Source: Pseudoxanthomonas sp. GM95 (GTDB lineage Bacteria; Pseudomonadota; Gammaproteobacteria; Xanthomonadales; Xanthomonadaceae). Taken from it: DNA of 64,000 nucleotides. A program made the translations under genes and the position numbers. Position 1 is the stretch's first letter. Every line of letters begins with the position of its first letter. Shown one piece after another: positions 34,982 through 44,578 of this stretch. The notes beneath the pieces were generated by a model that made no database searches, was not told the origin of the DNA, and saw nothing but the letters and a program-made list of their open reading frames with translations. The stretch spans positions 1,550,001 to 1,614,000 of the forward strand of contig NZ_FOAX01000001.1 in NCBI RefSeq assembly GCF_900109775.1, written 5' to 3'.

Positions 34982-35911
34982 ATGAAATTCATTCCCGAAG
35001 CCCTCTCTGCCAGTGTCGTCACGCACGCATTGGCCTATGAGGCAGCACGCGGCGCCCTGATTGCTGCATCCGAGGAAAGCACCCGGATCTTCCCCGTCGT
35101 TCTGGGCCAGGGCCGCGATGAAGGCACCCGTTTCAGCGTCAAGTCCGCCAGTTCCGGGGAACTCACCGGCCTGAAGATCGGCGCTTACTGGCCAGGCAAC
35201 GAAGCCCTTGGGCTGCCGCGCCACAACTCCACCATCATCCTGCTGGACCAACAGACCGGCCGGATCGCCTCGATCATCGAAGGCGGCTTGCTCAACGCCT
35301 ACCGCACGGCCGCTGCCGATGCAGTCGCTGTCGATGTCCTCGCCCGTAAGAACGCTCGCACGCTCGCAATCTTCGGCACCGGGCATCAGGCCGGATACGA
35401 GGTGCGCGCCGTCGTCCGGGTCCGGGACTTTGAGCGGATCCTGGTGGTGGGAAGAGATCCACATCGCACCGAGGCGTTCTGCCTGGACCTGATCAGCGCA
35501 GGTCTCCCCGCACAGGCCTCATCCGCCGAATCGGCCTGCCTGGCAGCCGACGTCGTGATCACCGCCACCACCGCGCATGCACCGCTCTTCGAAGCCAAAT
35601 GGATCCAGCCCGGCACCCATATCTCAGCAATGGGGACAGATGGCCAAGGCAAGCAGGAGTTACCACCAGCGCTGTTCAGGACGGCCAAGCTGTTCAGCGA
35701 CCTGGCAACCCAGTCCCGCCGGATCGGCGAGTTCCAGCACGCCAGCCCCCATCACTTCGTGACCGACATAGGCTGGGTCTTGACCGGCCAGACCAAGGGC
35801 CGGGCCTCGTCCTGCGACATTACGGTGTTCGATAGTTCTGGGTTGGCAGTGCAGGACCTCTTCATTGGCTGTGCGGTAACCCGCTTACTCGAAGGAACCG
35901 CCGATCCCTGA
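34982..35911 (+). CDS. Ornithine cyclodeaminase/mu-crystallin family reductase
   Basis: A 309-residue NAD(P)-dependent enzyme of the OCD/mu-crystallin family. The substrate-side GTRFSVKSASSGELTGLKIG precedes the Rossmann motif IFGTGHQAGYEVRAV (about 123-137). DVVITATTAHAPLFEAKWIQPGTHISAMG is family-typical, with Asp in MGTDG. The known reactions in this family include imine reductions (iminosuccinate, pyrroline-2-carboxylate) as well as true cyclodeamination. It follows the dehydratase by 61 bases, so an imino-acid product could be handed on and reduced, as BhcD does with iminosuccinate. No direct evidence for the substrate. Confidence 0.8.
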   Translation: MKFIPEALSASVVTHALAYEAARGALIAASEESTRIFPVVLGQGRDEGTRFSVKSASSGELTGLKIGAYWPGNEALGLPRHNSTIILLDQQTGRIASIIEGGLLNAYRTAAADAVAVDVLARKNARTLAIFGTGHQAGYEVRAVVRVRDFERILVVGRDPHRTEAFCLDLISAGLPAQASSAESACLAADVVITATTAHAPLFEAKWIQPGTHISAMGTDGQGKQELPPALFRTAKLFSDLATQSRRIGEFQHASPHHFVTDIGWVLTGQTKGRASSCDITVFDSSGLAVQDLFIGCAVTRLLEGTADP

Positions 35912-36061
35912 TAGCGCGATTGTTCCCGTTTGGGCAACGCCGCGCTTCCGAACCTACGCCTACCGGTGCCCTACTGGGTTGCTTAGGCTTGCGGGTTGAT
36001 GCGAAACGCGCAAGATCGCGCTTGGGAAAGGCCTGATGGGAACTTCGACAGGACAGCGCGC

Positions 36062-37102
36062 ATGAGCGCTGATCAATCATTGAGCATGCCTCGTCGCGCT
36101 GACCATGCAGGCGCCTGGCTATGGCTGATTCCCGCCTTTGCGTCTTTGCTCTACCCCTGGATCCTGGCAAGTGCGCAACAACAATTTCACGCACATCACG
36201 CAGGCGCTGGAGCAGCGCTCCTGCTTGCCAGCGCACTCCCCACGGTTCTGGCCATCGCATGCGCGGCCGTGATGGCGCGCAAGTTATTACTCACCCCAAT
36301 CCGACGGTTGGGTCTTGAGCTGTGCTGCCTCTACGCGGCCACACCACCTGCCTTCACACTGCTCGGCGTGCTGCTGTATCTCATGCGGATCGATGGCATT
36401 GATGACGCGACATGGACAGGAGCGTGGTCTGCACTGACTGCCTACGGCGCGTTGCGCATGGCGACCCACGAGACTGGCGCGCCACGGATACTTCTTACAG
36501 ATCGGCCGCGCTCGTTGTTGCCCGCGCTCCACGGCATCAGCGCGCTGCTGCTGCTCACGCTGTTCTTGGGACCCCATATCGTCAACCATCTCCTGGGCTT
36601 GCTGGGAGAAGACGTCCACCGCGATGTGATGACCTGGCTGCGGCATTTCTATCGCAATGCCGCTGTCCAGCCCGCCTTGGTCGCCGTGTTCGGCTTCCAG
36701 GTCATCAGCGGACTGGTGCTGCTGTGCCAACCGCAATCACAGCCAATCAGTCCGTTCCAGGTCCTGCAGCGTGCCTCGGGTCTGTATCTGGCCGTCTTCA
36801 TTCCGGCGCATCTGAACTCAGTCTTCAATCTGGCACGGCGCAATGGCGTTGAGACCGACTACGCGTGGGCCACCGGCCAGCCCGCCGGACTGCTCGACGA
36901 CGCCTGGAATATCCGGCTGGTACCGCACTACGCCTTGGCGATCCTGCTGCTTGCGATCCATCTGGCCTGCGCAGTCCGCGTGGTTCTGATGGCACATGGC
37001 GTTCGCGAGCGGACCGCGAATGGATGGGCATGGATCCTCATGCTCGCAGGTGGCGTGCTAGATGCAGCCGTCTTGGCGGGGATGCTCGGTATGCGCCTGT
37101 GA
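36062..37102 (+). CDS. Polytopic membrane protein, quinone-reductase-anchor-like
   Basis: A 346-residue integral membrane protein with about eight hydrophobic helices, unrecognised overall. Histidines lie at helix ends (FHAHHAG; HGISALLLLTLFLGPHIVNHLL; FIPAHLNSVFNLA; VPHYALAILLLAIHLACAV). The segment QVLQRASGLYLAVFIPAHLNS recalls the heme b anchors of succinate/fumarate:quinone reductases, so a diheme cytochrome is conceivable; this is only a resemblance. ATG 36062 has AGGA eight bases upstream. It is followed 120 bases later by the second NmrA-like reductase, with which it may form a redox pair. Confidence 0.6.
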   Translation: MSADQSLSMPRRADHAGAWLWLIPAFASLLYPWILASAQQQFHAHHAGAGAALLLASALPTVLAIACAAVMARKLLLTPIRRLGLELCCLYAATPPAFTLLGVLLYLMRIDGIDDATWTGAWSALTAYGALRMATHETGAPRILLTDRPRSLLPALHGISALLLLTLFLGPHIVNHLLGLLGEDVHRDVMTWLRHFYRNAAVQPALVAVFGFQVISGLVLLCQPQSQPISPFQVLQRASGLYLAVFIPAHLNSVFNLARRNGVETDYAWATGQPAGLLDDAWNIRLVPHYALAILLLAIHLACAVRVVLMAHGVRERTANGWAWILMLAGGVLDAAVLAGMLGMRL

Positions 37103-37222
37103 TTGGTGCGGCCACGAGAACAGGACGGTGCTCTAGATAGGCCTACTCGCGCGCGCCATCCATTTCTAGGATGAAGCTGGATTCACTGGCTTTTATCCCG
37201 GACAAGCGCCCAGGAGGCACTC

Positions 37223-37996
37223 ATGAAAGTCGTCGTCGTCGGTGGCACAGGTTTGATCGGCAGCAAGGTTGTTGCACGCCTACCCAAGGAAGGACATACC
37301 GTGGTGGTCGCCGCACCAAGCACAGGCGTGGACATCGTGACGGGCGAAGGGCTGGACCAAGCACTTTCGGGGGCCAGCGTGGTCATCGACCTGACCAACC
37401 CGCCATCCTTTGAAGATCACGCGATCATGAATTTCTACATGACCGCCGGCCATAACCTTTTGGCAGCTGCCGCGCAGGCGCGGATCAAGCACCATGTGGT
37501 CCTATCGGTGGTGGGCACCCAGCGCCTCGCCAGTAGCCCCTACTTCCGCGGCAAGATCGCGCAGGAGGAGATCGTCGCCAAGTCCAAGGTGCCTTTCACC
37601 ATCCTGCACTCAACCCAATTCTTCGAGTTCCTTCCCTCCATCATCGAAGGCGGCATAGAAGACGACGACGTCGTGCATTTGTCCGCCGGACTCATCCAGC
37701 CCATCGCGGCAGAAGATGTCGCACTGGCGGTCACGCGCCAGGCGCTGCAGCCGCCGGCCAATGAGATCATCGAAGTCGCCGGCCCCGAACGCGCCTCTCT
37801 GGTCGATTTCGCCCAGCGCTATCTGCTGGCCTCCGGTGACTCGCGCAAGGTCGTGGCAGACCAGCATGCCACCTACTATGGTGCCCGACTGCTGAAGGAC
37901 ACGCTGTTGCCGGCACCTTCTGCGTGGCGCGGGTCGACCTGTTTCAATGGCTGGATCGGCCGCCACACAACGGTGCGCCAGACCGCGATCGCCTGA
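37223..37996 (+). CDS. NmrA-like NAD(P)-binding reductase, paralogue 2
   Basis: A 257-residue atypical SDR beginning MKVVVVGGTGLIGSKVVARL, with GASVVIDLTNPPSFEDHAI, KHHVVLSVVGTQRL, SPYFRGKIAQEEIVAKSKVPFTILHSTQFFEF and IQPIAAEDVALAV aligning block by block with paralogue 1. The last 40 residues differ and lack the HPDYTG segment of paralogue 1, ending QTAIA. AGGAGG lies about six bases before the ATG. The convergent SDR at 38056 shares a bidirectional terminator with it. Confidence 0.85.
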   Translation: MKVVVVGGTGLIGSKVVARLPKEGHTVVVAAPSTGVDIVTGEGLDQALSGASVVIDLTNPPSFEDHAIMNFYMTAGHNLLAAAAQARIKHHVVLSVVGTQRLASSPYFRGKIAQEEIVAKSKVPFTILHSTQFFEFLPSIIEGGIEDDDVVHLSAGLIQPIAAEDVALAVTRQALQPPANEIIEVAGPERASLVDFAQRYLLASGDSRKVVADQHATYYGARLLKDTLLPAPSAWRGSTCFNGWIGRHTTVRQTAIA

Positions 37997-38011
37997 TGCC
38001 CCGCACAAAGA

Positions 38012-38037
38012 AAGCCCAGCCCGTCAGGGCCGGGCTT
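38012..38037. terminator. Bidirectional hairpin between convergent genes
   Basis: AAGCCCAGCCC and GGGCCGGGCTT pair with one mismatch around GTCA. The minus-strand side continues into TTCTTTG, so it should work best for the leftward SDR transcript. Confidence 0.65.
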
Positions 38038-38055
38038 GGTCTCACCGCATCCAAT

Positions 38056-39039
38056 TCATACCGGAAGCGATACGCCGGTTAGCTGCTCGCTCAACGCCCA
38101 TAGCCGCTCGGCTTTGACCGGGTCAATCGCATAACCGCGCACGCCGACCCGCTTGGGATCGACACCTGGCTCAGGCTCGGGCGCGATGACGGCGACATCG
38201 CAGTCCTCCAGATAGAGCCCGCCCAGATCGTTCAACTGTGCACTGGTCGCAGCCCACACACTGGTGGCCGCGCCCTGCTCGACGCTCTTCAGCCCGCGGG
38301 CAAGATCGGCCACGGGCTTGCCGTCTGCATCAAAGGCGCTCGCCGCTTCCAATTCCTCGGCGCTCATATGCCGAGACAGCTCGGTGATGATCGCCCCCGG
38401 GTGAAGCGCGAAGGCCCGCACGCCCTCTTCCCGTCCACGCGCGTCCAGACCGACGGCAAACATCACGTTCGCCGTTTTGGACTGACCGTAGGCAATCCAG
38501 CGGTCGTATTCGCGGCGCTCGAAGTTTGGGTCTTCAAAATCCACGTCACTGAAGAAGTGTCCACGGGACGAAACAGAGACCACGCGCGCGGCGCCAGCGC
38601 TTACCAGCGCAGGCCATAGGCGGGCCGTCAGCTGAAAGTGCCCCAGGTGGTTGGTCGCCAGCTGCTGCTCATAACCGCGCGCATCGCGTTGCAGAGGACA
38701 TGCCATGATGCCAGCGCTATTGATCAGGATATCCAGCGGCTGGTTGCGCGCCAGGAACTCTGTAGCGAAAGCGTCGATAGAGGCCGGATCGGTCAGGTCC
38801 ATTTTCAGCACCTGCACATCGATTCCGTGCAGGGTGCGGCTTGCCTTGTCGAGGTCACGGGCGGGCACCAGCACATTGGCGCCGGCGTTACGCAGGGCCC
38901 GGACAGTCTCGACACCGATACCCGAATACCCACCGGTCACGATGGCCTGCAGACCCGACAGGTCACGCCCCTCCAGAACTTCTGACGCGATCGTGGCAGC
39001 GCTGTAGCCGGTATGCAGGGGATGTTGTGAATTTTGCAT
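38056..39039 (-). CDS. Short-chain dehydrogenase, retinol-dehydrogenase-like
   Basis: A 327-residue classical-fold SDR with a long C-terminal part. The cofactor motif TGGYSGIG is at about 35-42, DILINSAGIMACPL (NAG box) at about 103-116, the catalytic Ser in VVSVSSRGHFF and YGQSKTANVMFA with the YxxxK pair. The insert DVDFEDPNFERREYDRWIAY is typical of WW-domain-oxidoreductase/RDH-type SDRs, which often prefer NADP and hydrophobic alcohols or aldehydes. It stands alone between the bidirectional hairpin and a short gap to the cupin gene. Confidence 0.85.
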   Translation of the reverse strand: MQNSQHPLHTGYSAATIASEVLEGRDLSGLQAIVTGGYSGIGVETVRALRNAGANVLVPARDLDKASRTLHGIDVQVLKMDLTDPASIDAFATEFLARNQPLDILINSAGIMACPLQRDARGYEQQLATNHLGHFQLTARLWPALVSAGAARVVSVSSRGHFFSDVDFEDPNFERREYDRWIAYGQSKTANVMFAVGLDARGREEGVRAFALHPGAIITELSRHMSAEELEAASAFDADGKPVADLARGLKSVEQGAATSVWAATSAQLNDLGGLYLEDCDVAVIAPEPEPGVDPKRVGVRGYAIDPVKAERLWALSEQLTGVSLPV

Positions 39040-39178
39040 GGGGGCTTGCTCCTTCTACTCAGGGACAACAACGAAAAAGGAGCAGCATGTCGAGATCTTC
39101 ATCGACATGCCGCTCCACCGGAGAGGATGGGGCCAGCTACCGCCCGAAACTTGCATCTGCTTGCACAGGCACCTCAGT

Positions 39179-39622
39179 TCACGGCGGCAGCACGATCGGC
39201 TTGCCCTTGTCCTTGAACAGCACGACCACGAACTTGGCCGGCTTGTCCTTGCTCGCGTTGCGGCCGACGGTGTGGATATCGCTGGGACCTTCGTAGAAGG
39301 TCTCACCAGGACCGATCTCCTGTTCGGGCTTGCCCTTTACGCCCATGACGATACGTCCCTCCAGCACATAGACCACGGCGTGGGCGTCGTGGCGATGGAC
39401 CGGATCGATGGCGCCAGGCGGGAAATCCACCACGATGGTCTCGATCTCCTTGCCGGGCTGATCTGCCAAGGGCTGGATCATCAGTTCGGTCACCGTGGCG
39501 TGCGGCAGCTTGTGCACACGCGGGAACTTGCCCTGGTCGGCGGCAGCCTTGGTGGTATCAGCCGCGAACGCCGGCAATACCAGGCAGAAGGTCAACAGTA
39601 CTGCGATCAGTGAATTGCGCAT
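39179..39622 (-). CDS. Exported cupin-domain protein
   Basis: A 147-residue protein with signal peptide RNSLIAVLLTFCLVLPAFAA, so periplasmic. The single cupin barrel has PVHRHDAHAVVYVLEGRIVMG (metal-binding His, with Glu of the first motif) and the second motif around PSDIHTVGRNAS. Such small secreted cupins are of unknown function and often accompany oxidative-stress genes. It lies ten bases after the AhpD-like gene in the same direction, forming a two-gene operon. Confidence 0.8.
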   Translation of the reverse strand: MRNSLIAVLLTFCLVLPAFAADTTKAAADQGKFPRVHKLPHATVTELMIQPLADQPGKEIETIVVDFPPGAIDPVHRHDAHAVVYVLEGRIVMGVKGKPEQEIGPGETFYEGPSDIHTVGRNASKDKPAKFVVVLFKDKGKPIVLPP

Positions 39623-39632
39623 GGTGGCTTTC

Positions 39633-40115
39633 TCACTCCAGTCCGGCTTTGTCGAGGCCGAAGGCCTTGTCTGCGGAGCCGGGCACGCCCTTGAAGGCAA
39701 CATTGACCCGGTTCCACGCATTGATCTCGGCCACCGCCCAAGTCAGCTCCACCAGTTCCTGATCGGTAAAGTGGTCCTTGGCATCGGCGTAGATCTCATC
39801 GGGGATGCCGCGACGATCCAGATGCGTCACCGCTTCGGTCCATTCCAGGACCGCACGATCGCGTGCGTCGAACAGGGGCGACTCGCGCCAGATGGCGATG
39901 TGATGCAGGCGCAAGGGGCGTTCCTTGTGCAGCGTCGCCTCCTTGATGTGCATGTCCAGGCAGAACGCGCAACCATTGAGCTGGGATGCACGGATGTGCA
40001 CCAGGTCGAAAATGGTATTGCCCAGCGAAGACGCCTTCTTTAAGGCCATGCTGAACTCGACGAACTTCCGGAATAGGTCCGGAGCCGCCTTCTGATAGTC
40101 GATACGGGCACTCAT
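39633..40115 (-). CDS. AhpD/carboxymuconolactone-decarboxylase-like protein
   Basis: A 160-residue all-helical protein with the redox motif CAFCLDMHIKEA (Cys49 and Cys52), the AhpD-type CxxC-plus-His peroxidase centre. LFDARDRAVLEWTEAVTHL and FTDQELVELTWAVAEINAWNRVNVAF are conserved in the single-domain CMD group. The ATG at 40115 follows GAGGA by seven bases; the longer upstream frame is not used. It probably acts in peroxide or radical detoxification, together with the exported cupin downstream. Confidence 0.85.
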   Translation of the reverse strand: MSARIDYQKAAPDLFRKFVEFSMALKKASSLGNTIFDLVHIRASQLNGCAFCLDMHIKEATLHKERPLRLHHIAIWRESPLFDARDRAVLEWTEAVTHLDRRGIPDEIYADAKDHFTDQELVELTWAVAEINAWNRVNVAFKGVPGSADKAFGLDKAGLE

Positions 40116-40418
40116 AACGCGTTCCTCTTCAGATGGGAGCCGGTGCGGCCAACGCCACAACCTGATCGCCATGCTGACTCGCACCTGTTTGGGCCGGTAG
40201 GCATCCCGCTGGACGCAGGCTGTTTCCATCCGTGCACCAATCCCGCCAGATCAGCTTCAACGCTTCTCGCCGACTAGTGTCCTTGCCTGCGCAGTGTGTG
40301 CGCGGCCTGCCTGTCTTGATGTGTGCGGATCAGGAAACAGTCCGTCGACGCCCGCATCGATTGTCGATGCGGCAGTGGGGCAACACCATGACGCGGACTT
40401 CCGCCGCTCGCCTATCCG
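40116..40418. other. Divergent intergenic region
   Basis: This 303-base gap separates the AhpD-like gene (leftward) and the efflux operon (rightward). It should hold both promoters. I see no gene, strong palindrome or clear sigma-70 pair in it. Confidence 0.5.
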
Positions 40419-41915
40419 ATGCCCTTGCCTTCGTTCCAGGCACGTTGTTCTCCACTGCTGCCCGCATCGCTGGCCATGCTGGCGGTGGTCCTGACCGGCT
40501 GCGTCTCCACGCGCGACATCCAGACACCTGCAATGCCCGATGCCGCGGCCGCCACGACCGCATGGGCTCAGGAGCTGGAGCGCGAGACGGCGCTCGAGAC
40601 TTCATCCGCCCCCACACAGTGGTGGGCGCTGTTCAACGACCCGCTGCTGATCTCACTTGAAGATCAAGCCAGTGACAACTTTGATGTTCGCGAGGCCACC
40701 GCGCGCATCGATGAGGCGCATGCGCTCTTGGGCATTACACGGTCGGCCCAGTCGCTGCAGCTCGGTGCCAGCGGCAGCGCCAGGCAACAGGGTCTAAGCG
40801 AGAACGGGCCGCTTGCACGACTGGGCGCTCCCACTGAGGCCACCGATTTCTACGAAGCCGGATTCCAGGCTTCTTGGGAACTGGATCTGTGGGGACACCT
40901 GCGCTACCAACGACAGGCAGCTTCGGCTCGCCTGATTGCAACGGGCTTTCGCCACGAAGCAATGCAGGTATCGGTTTCGGCAGAGGTCGCGCGGACATAC
41001 CTGCTCCTACGCGGCATCCAAGCCCAGCTCGCCATCGTGCAAGGGAACAGGGACATTGCCACACACCTTGTCCAGGTTGCCGAGAGCCGGCATCGCAACG
41101 GGGTGGCCTCCCGCCTGGACACGGCTTCGGCTAATGCAGAGCTCGCCTCGCTACAGGCCCGTACGCTGCAGTTGCAACAACAGCGCGATGGAGTGACGAA
41201 CGCCTTGGCGCTGTTGCTTGCTCAACCACCGCGCGTGCTGGACACCCGCTTGGCCTCCGCGCCGTTGCCCACGATGCCCGCGCGTTTGCCGGTAGGCCTG
41301 CCATCGGAACTGGCGCAGCGCCGACCTGACATTCAGGAAGCCGCCGCAACGCTTCGCGCATCCGTGGCAGACATCGGTGCAGCGCGCGCGGATTTTTATC
41401 CGCGCATCCAGCTCTCTGGGCGCCTCGGAGTGGAGGCTTTCGATGCAGATAACCTCGGGGATTGGGGCTCGCGAACATTCGCCGTTGGCCCGGTCATGCA
41501 CCTGCCGATCTTCCAGGGCGGACGCCTCAAATCCAACCTGGCGCTGACCCAAGCACGCCACCAATTGGCGGCGATCCGGTACCAGCGCACCGTCCTGGCT
41601 GCCTGGCACGAGGTGGACGCGGCGCTGCGCGCCTACCAGACCGAACGTATGCGGCAGGAAGCACTGCAAGACGCCCTGCAGCAGTCGACGATTGCGCTTT
41701 CCGTCGCGCGACGCGCATATGGCCAAGGCAGCGTCGACATCACCGGCGTGCTGGTCGCCCAGCGCGCCCTGCTTGGCACACAGGCAGCACTGGCCGACTG
41801 TGCGACGGCCTCGGCGCTGTCTGTGGTGTCGCTCTACCGCGCGCTCGGTGGTGGCTGGTCGCCTGCGTTGGCGGCTCCAGCAGCCGATGGCCAAGCTCCG
41901 GCGGGGGCCCATTGA
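40419..41915 (+). CDS. RND/MFS efflux outer-membrane lipoprotein, NodT family
   Basis: A 498-residue TolC-like outer-membrane factor. A lipoprotein signal ends at LTGC with the lipidated Cys28. The two OEP repeats are visible: FDVREATARIDEAHALLGI and FYEAGFQASWELDLWGHLRYQ in the first, and the conserved SELAQRRPDIQEAAATLRASVADIGAARADFYPRI at the repeat junction. Its stop overlaps the next start by one base (TGATG). With the EmrB- and EmrA-like genes it completes a tripartite pump across both membranes. There is no good ribosome site before the chosen ATG. Confidence 0.88.
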   Translation: MPLPSFQARCSPLLPASLAMLAVVLTGCVSTRDIQTPAMPDAAAATTAWAQELERETALETSSAPTQWWALFNDPLLISLEDQASDNFDVREATARIDEAHALLGITRSAQSLQLGASGSARQQGLSENGPLARLGAPTEATDFYEAGFQASWELDLWGHLRYQRQAASARLIATGFRHEAMQVSVSAEVARTYLLLRGIQAQLAIVQGNRDIATHLVQVAESRHRNGVASRLDTASANAELASLQARTLQLQQQRDGVTNALALLLAQPPRVLDTRLASAPLPTMPARLPVGLPSELAQRRPDIQEAAATLRASVADIGAARADFYPRIQLSGRLGVEAFDADNLGDWGSRTFAVGPVMHLPIFQGGRLKSNLALTQARHQLAAIRYQRTVLAAWHEVDAALRAYQTERMRQEALQDALQQSTIALSVARRAYGQGSVDITGVLVAQRALLGTQAALADCATASALSVVSLYRALGGGWSPALAAPAADGQAPAGAH

Positions 41916-43528
41916 TGGCCGCCATCGTGCAAGGACCATCGCTGAGCCAAGCAGCGCCGGCCGAAGGGCTGGGCCCAAGGCTCATCGTCGGGCTTACCGG
42001 CGTGCTGCTGGCGGCCCTGATCGCTGGACTGAATAATCGCGTCCCCGGCCTGGCGTTGCCCGACCTCCGCGGCGCGTTGGGGCTTGCGCAGGACGATGCC
42101 TCCTGGCTCACAACGGGCTACTCGGCAGGTGAGTTGGCCGTGATGCCCTTCGCGACCTGGTTCGCGGTGACCTGCTCGCTCAGACGCACCTTGCTCGCAT
42201 GCCTGACCCTGAACTTGGTACTGGCTGGCGCCTTGCCATTGATCCAGGACCTGCACCTGATGGTCGGCCTGCGTGCGCTGCAGGGGTTCGCCTCCGGTGC
42301 ACTGATCCCCTTGTTGATGATGTCGGCCCTGCGCTTCCTTCCGCCACAGGTTCGGCTCCATGGGCTGGCGTTGTTTGCGCTGACGGCGACCTTTGCGCCG
42401 AATGTATCGCTCTGGGTCTGCACCTTTGCCTTGGACCACCTGCAGCACTGGCAGTGGGTGTATTGGCATGTCATCCCCCCGGGCGTGTTGGCACTGGGGC
42501 TGATCTGGTGGGGGATGCCCAAAGCGCCCGCGCTGCCCCAGCGCTGGAGGCAGGGAAATTGGTTGGGCATGGCACTGGGACTTCCTGGTTTAGCACTGCT
42601 CGTGGTCGGCCTGGATCAGGGCGTGCGCCTTGAGTGGACCCAGTCGCCACTGGTGCTGTCGTCCCTGGTGATCGGATCGATCTTTACTGTGATCTTCCTA
42701 ATCAGCGAGTGGCTTCATCCTGCGCCATTCATGCGCCTCCAGCTCTTGGCACGGCGCAACCTGACAATCGCTTTTTCGGTCTTCGTGCTGTTGCTGATTG
42801 TCACGACCGGTGGCGTGGGCCTGCCAACGAACCTGCTCGGCCAGGTGCAGGGGTTGCGCGTGGAGCAGGTCGCCTCCCTTGGGCTACTGGTCGGCCTTCC
42901 GCAGCTGCTCCTCGGCCCGGCAGTGGCCTTGTTGCTCTATCGCCGCTGGATCGACGCGCGGGTCGTCATGGCTGCGGGCTTGGCCAGCATTGCCTTTGGA
43001 TGCTGGCTGGGCGCCAAGGTGGACAGCAGCTGGCTGACCCAGGAGTTCTATTTGCCTGCGCTCTTCCAGATGGCCGGACAACCCATGGCGATCGTGTCGT
43101 TGCTGTTCCTGGCCACCAGTGTGGTGCAACCTGCTGAGGGGCCATTTGTCGCCGGCATCGTGAACACCTTGCGTGCGCTCGGCACCGTATTAAGCACCGC
43201 ATTCACCGCGCAAGGCATGCAGGCCAGGTCGACCTTCTACTCGGACATGCTCCTGGACCATGCCACGCAAGCCTTTTGCGGTCGCGCACCTGACCTGACC
43301 TCCCTCGGCACCTTCGCCGGTGCCATCGCACAGCAGGCCGCCGTGCTTGCGGCATCTGACCTGCTACGGATCTTCGCGCTGATCGCCATCTGTTTAGGCC
43401 CTATGGCCCTGTGCATGCGCTACATCGCGCCTCCGGCACGCACAGCGCGCGCGCCACAACCATCGGCTGCTGGTCCCAACGGCCCTAATGCCCCTCATGC
43501 CTCTGGTGATCAAGATGAGCCCCGTTAA
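41915..43528 (+). CDS. DHA2-family MFS drug exporter, EmrB/FarB-like
   Basis: A 537-residue inner-membrane proton-driven exporter with about 14 helices. Family signs are the early DDASWLTTGYSAGELAVMPF, the GLRALQGFASGALIPLLMMSA motif C-like helix and the late AQGMQARSTFYSDMLLDH periplasmic segment found in EmrB homologues that pair with an adaptor. The start overlaps the outer-membrane factor stop, and the adaptor gene overlaps its end. Unlike most EmrAB operons, the outer-membrane gene comes first. Confidence 0.87.
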   Translation: MAAIVQGPSLSQAAPAEGLGPRLIVGLTGVLLAALIAGLNNRVPGLALPDLRGALGLAQDDASWLTTGYSAGELAVMPFATWFAVTCSLRRTLLACLTLNLVLAGALPLIQDLHLMVGLRALQGFASGALIPLLMMSALRFLPPQVRLHGLALFALTATFAPNVSLWVCTFALDHLQHWQWVYWHVIPPGVLALGLIWWGMPKAPALPQRWRQGNWLGMALGLPGLALLVVGLDQGVRLEWTQSPLVLSSLVIGSIFTVIFLISEWLHPAPFMRLQLLARRNLTIAFSVFVLLLIVTTGGVGLPTNLLGQVQGLRVEQVASLGLLVGLPQLLLGPAVALLLYRRWIDARVVMAAGLASIAFGCWLGAKVDSSWLTQEFYLPALFQMAGQPMAIVSLLFLATSVVQPAEGPFVAGIVNTLRALGTVLSTAFTAQGMQARSTFYSDMLLDHATQAFCGRAPDLTSLGTFAGAIAQQAAVLAASDLLRIFALIAICLGPMALCMRYIAPPARTARAPQPSAAGPNGPNAPHASGDQDEPR

Positions 43529-44546
43529 TCGCTTTCGTTTGATCTGCGGTACGGCGGCGCTGGCCGCCATCGTGCTGGGGATCATCCTGCTCAACCACAA
43601 CGAATCGCGTGCCGATCGACAGTCGACCGATGATGCCTACGTGCGGGCGGACATGACCGTGGTCGTGCCACAAGTCACCGGCTTGATCACCCAGCTGTCG
43701 GTTCAGGAGAACCAAGCCGTCAACGCTGGGGACCTATTGCTCCGGATCGACGACCGGGACAGCAAGATCCTGCTTGATACCGCCCAAGCCAAACTCGCAA
43801 GTGCCGATGCCACGGTCGCTAGCCTGCATGGCGCCCTGGAGCGCCAGAACAGCGAGATCGCACAGGCTCGCGCGACATTGGATATCTCCGGCGCGAGCCT
43901 GCGGCTGGCCCAAACGAACAAGGCGCGCTTTGAGAATCTGGCGAGCGATGGCTCAGGCACCTTGCTGGCTGCCCAGCAGGCCGACGCAGAATCGCGCGTC
44001 CAGCGCGCGTCCCAAGCCAAGGCCAGTGCAAGCCTGAGATCGGCGGAGCAACAGACCAAGATCCTCCTGGCTGAGCTCGCCAAAGCCGAAGCTGCCTGGG
44101 ACACCGCCAATGCCGAGGTGGCCGCTGCGCGCCTGACGCTGTCTCGGACCCAGATCCTCGCGCCCACTGCGGGCGTCGTGGCCCAACGCAGGGCCAGGTT
44201 CGGCGGCTATGCGCGTGTAGGCGAACCACTGCTGACCCTGGTCCCGCTGGATGCGCTCTATGTCGAAGCCAGCTTCCGCGAGACGCAGCTGGCTAGGGTA
44301 CAGATCGGCCAGCCCGTGGAGATTGTGATCGATGCCCTGCCCGGTGTGCTGCTCAAAGGGCGAGTCGAAAGCCTTGGGCCTGCCAGTGGCGTGAGCTTTT
44401 CACCCATTGCCCCACATAACGCGACCGGCAACTTCACGAAGATCGTGCAGCGCTTGCCCGTCCGCATTGCGCTGTCCAGCGCACAAAAGGACATCGAGCG
44501 CTTACGTGTGGGCATGTCGGTACGACCGGAAATCGCGATCGACTAA
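43515..44546 (+). CDS. HlyD/EmrA-type periplasmic adaptor
   Basis: A 343-residue membrane-fusion protein: one N-terminal helix (about 9-27), then QSTDDAYVRADMTVVVPQVTG (EmrA hallmark DDAYV), lipoyl half-motifs around VQENQAVNAGDLLLRID and LAPTAGVVAQRRARFGGYARVGEP, a coiled coil (about 75-200), and a beta-barrel ending GMSVRPEIAI. ATG 43515 overlaps the EmrB-like gene by 14 bases; in-frame ATGs at 43488 and 43497 and a GTG at 43506 are possible. It is the last gene of the efflux operon. Confidence 0.87.
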   Translation: MSPVNRFRLICGTAALAAIVLGIILLNHNESRADRQSTDDAYVRADMTVVVPQVTGLITQLSVQENQAVNAGDLLLRIDDRDSKILLDTAQAKLASADATVASLHGALERQNSEIAQARATLDISGASLRLAQTNKARFENLASDGSGTLLAAQQADAESRVQRASQAKASASLRSAEQQTKILLAELAKAEAAWDTANAEVAAARLTLSRTQILAPTAGVVAQRRARFGGYARVGEPLLTLVPLDALYVEASFRETQLARVQIGQPVEIVIDALPGVLLKGRVESLGPASGVSFSPIAPHNATGNFTKIVQRLPVRIALSSAQKDIERLRVGMSVRPEIAID

Positions 44547-44578
44547 CGCTGTTGCTGCGCGCTAGCTCAGCCAGGGGA

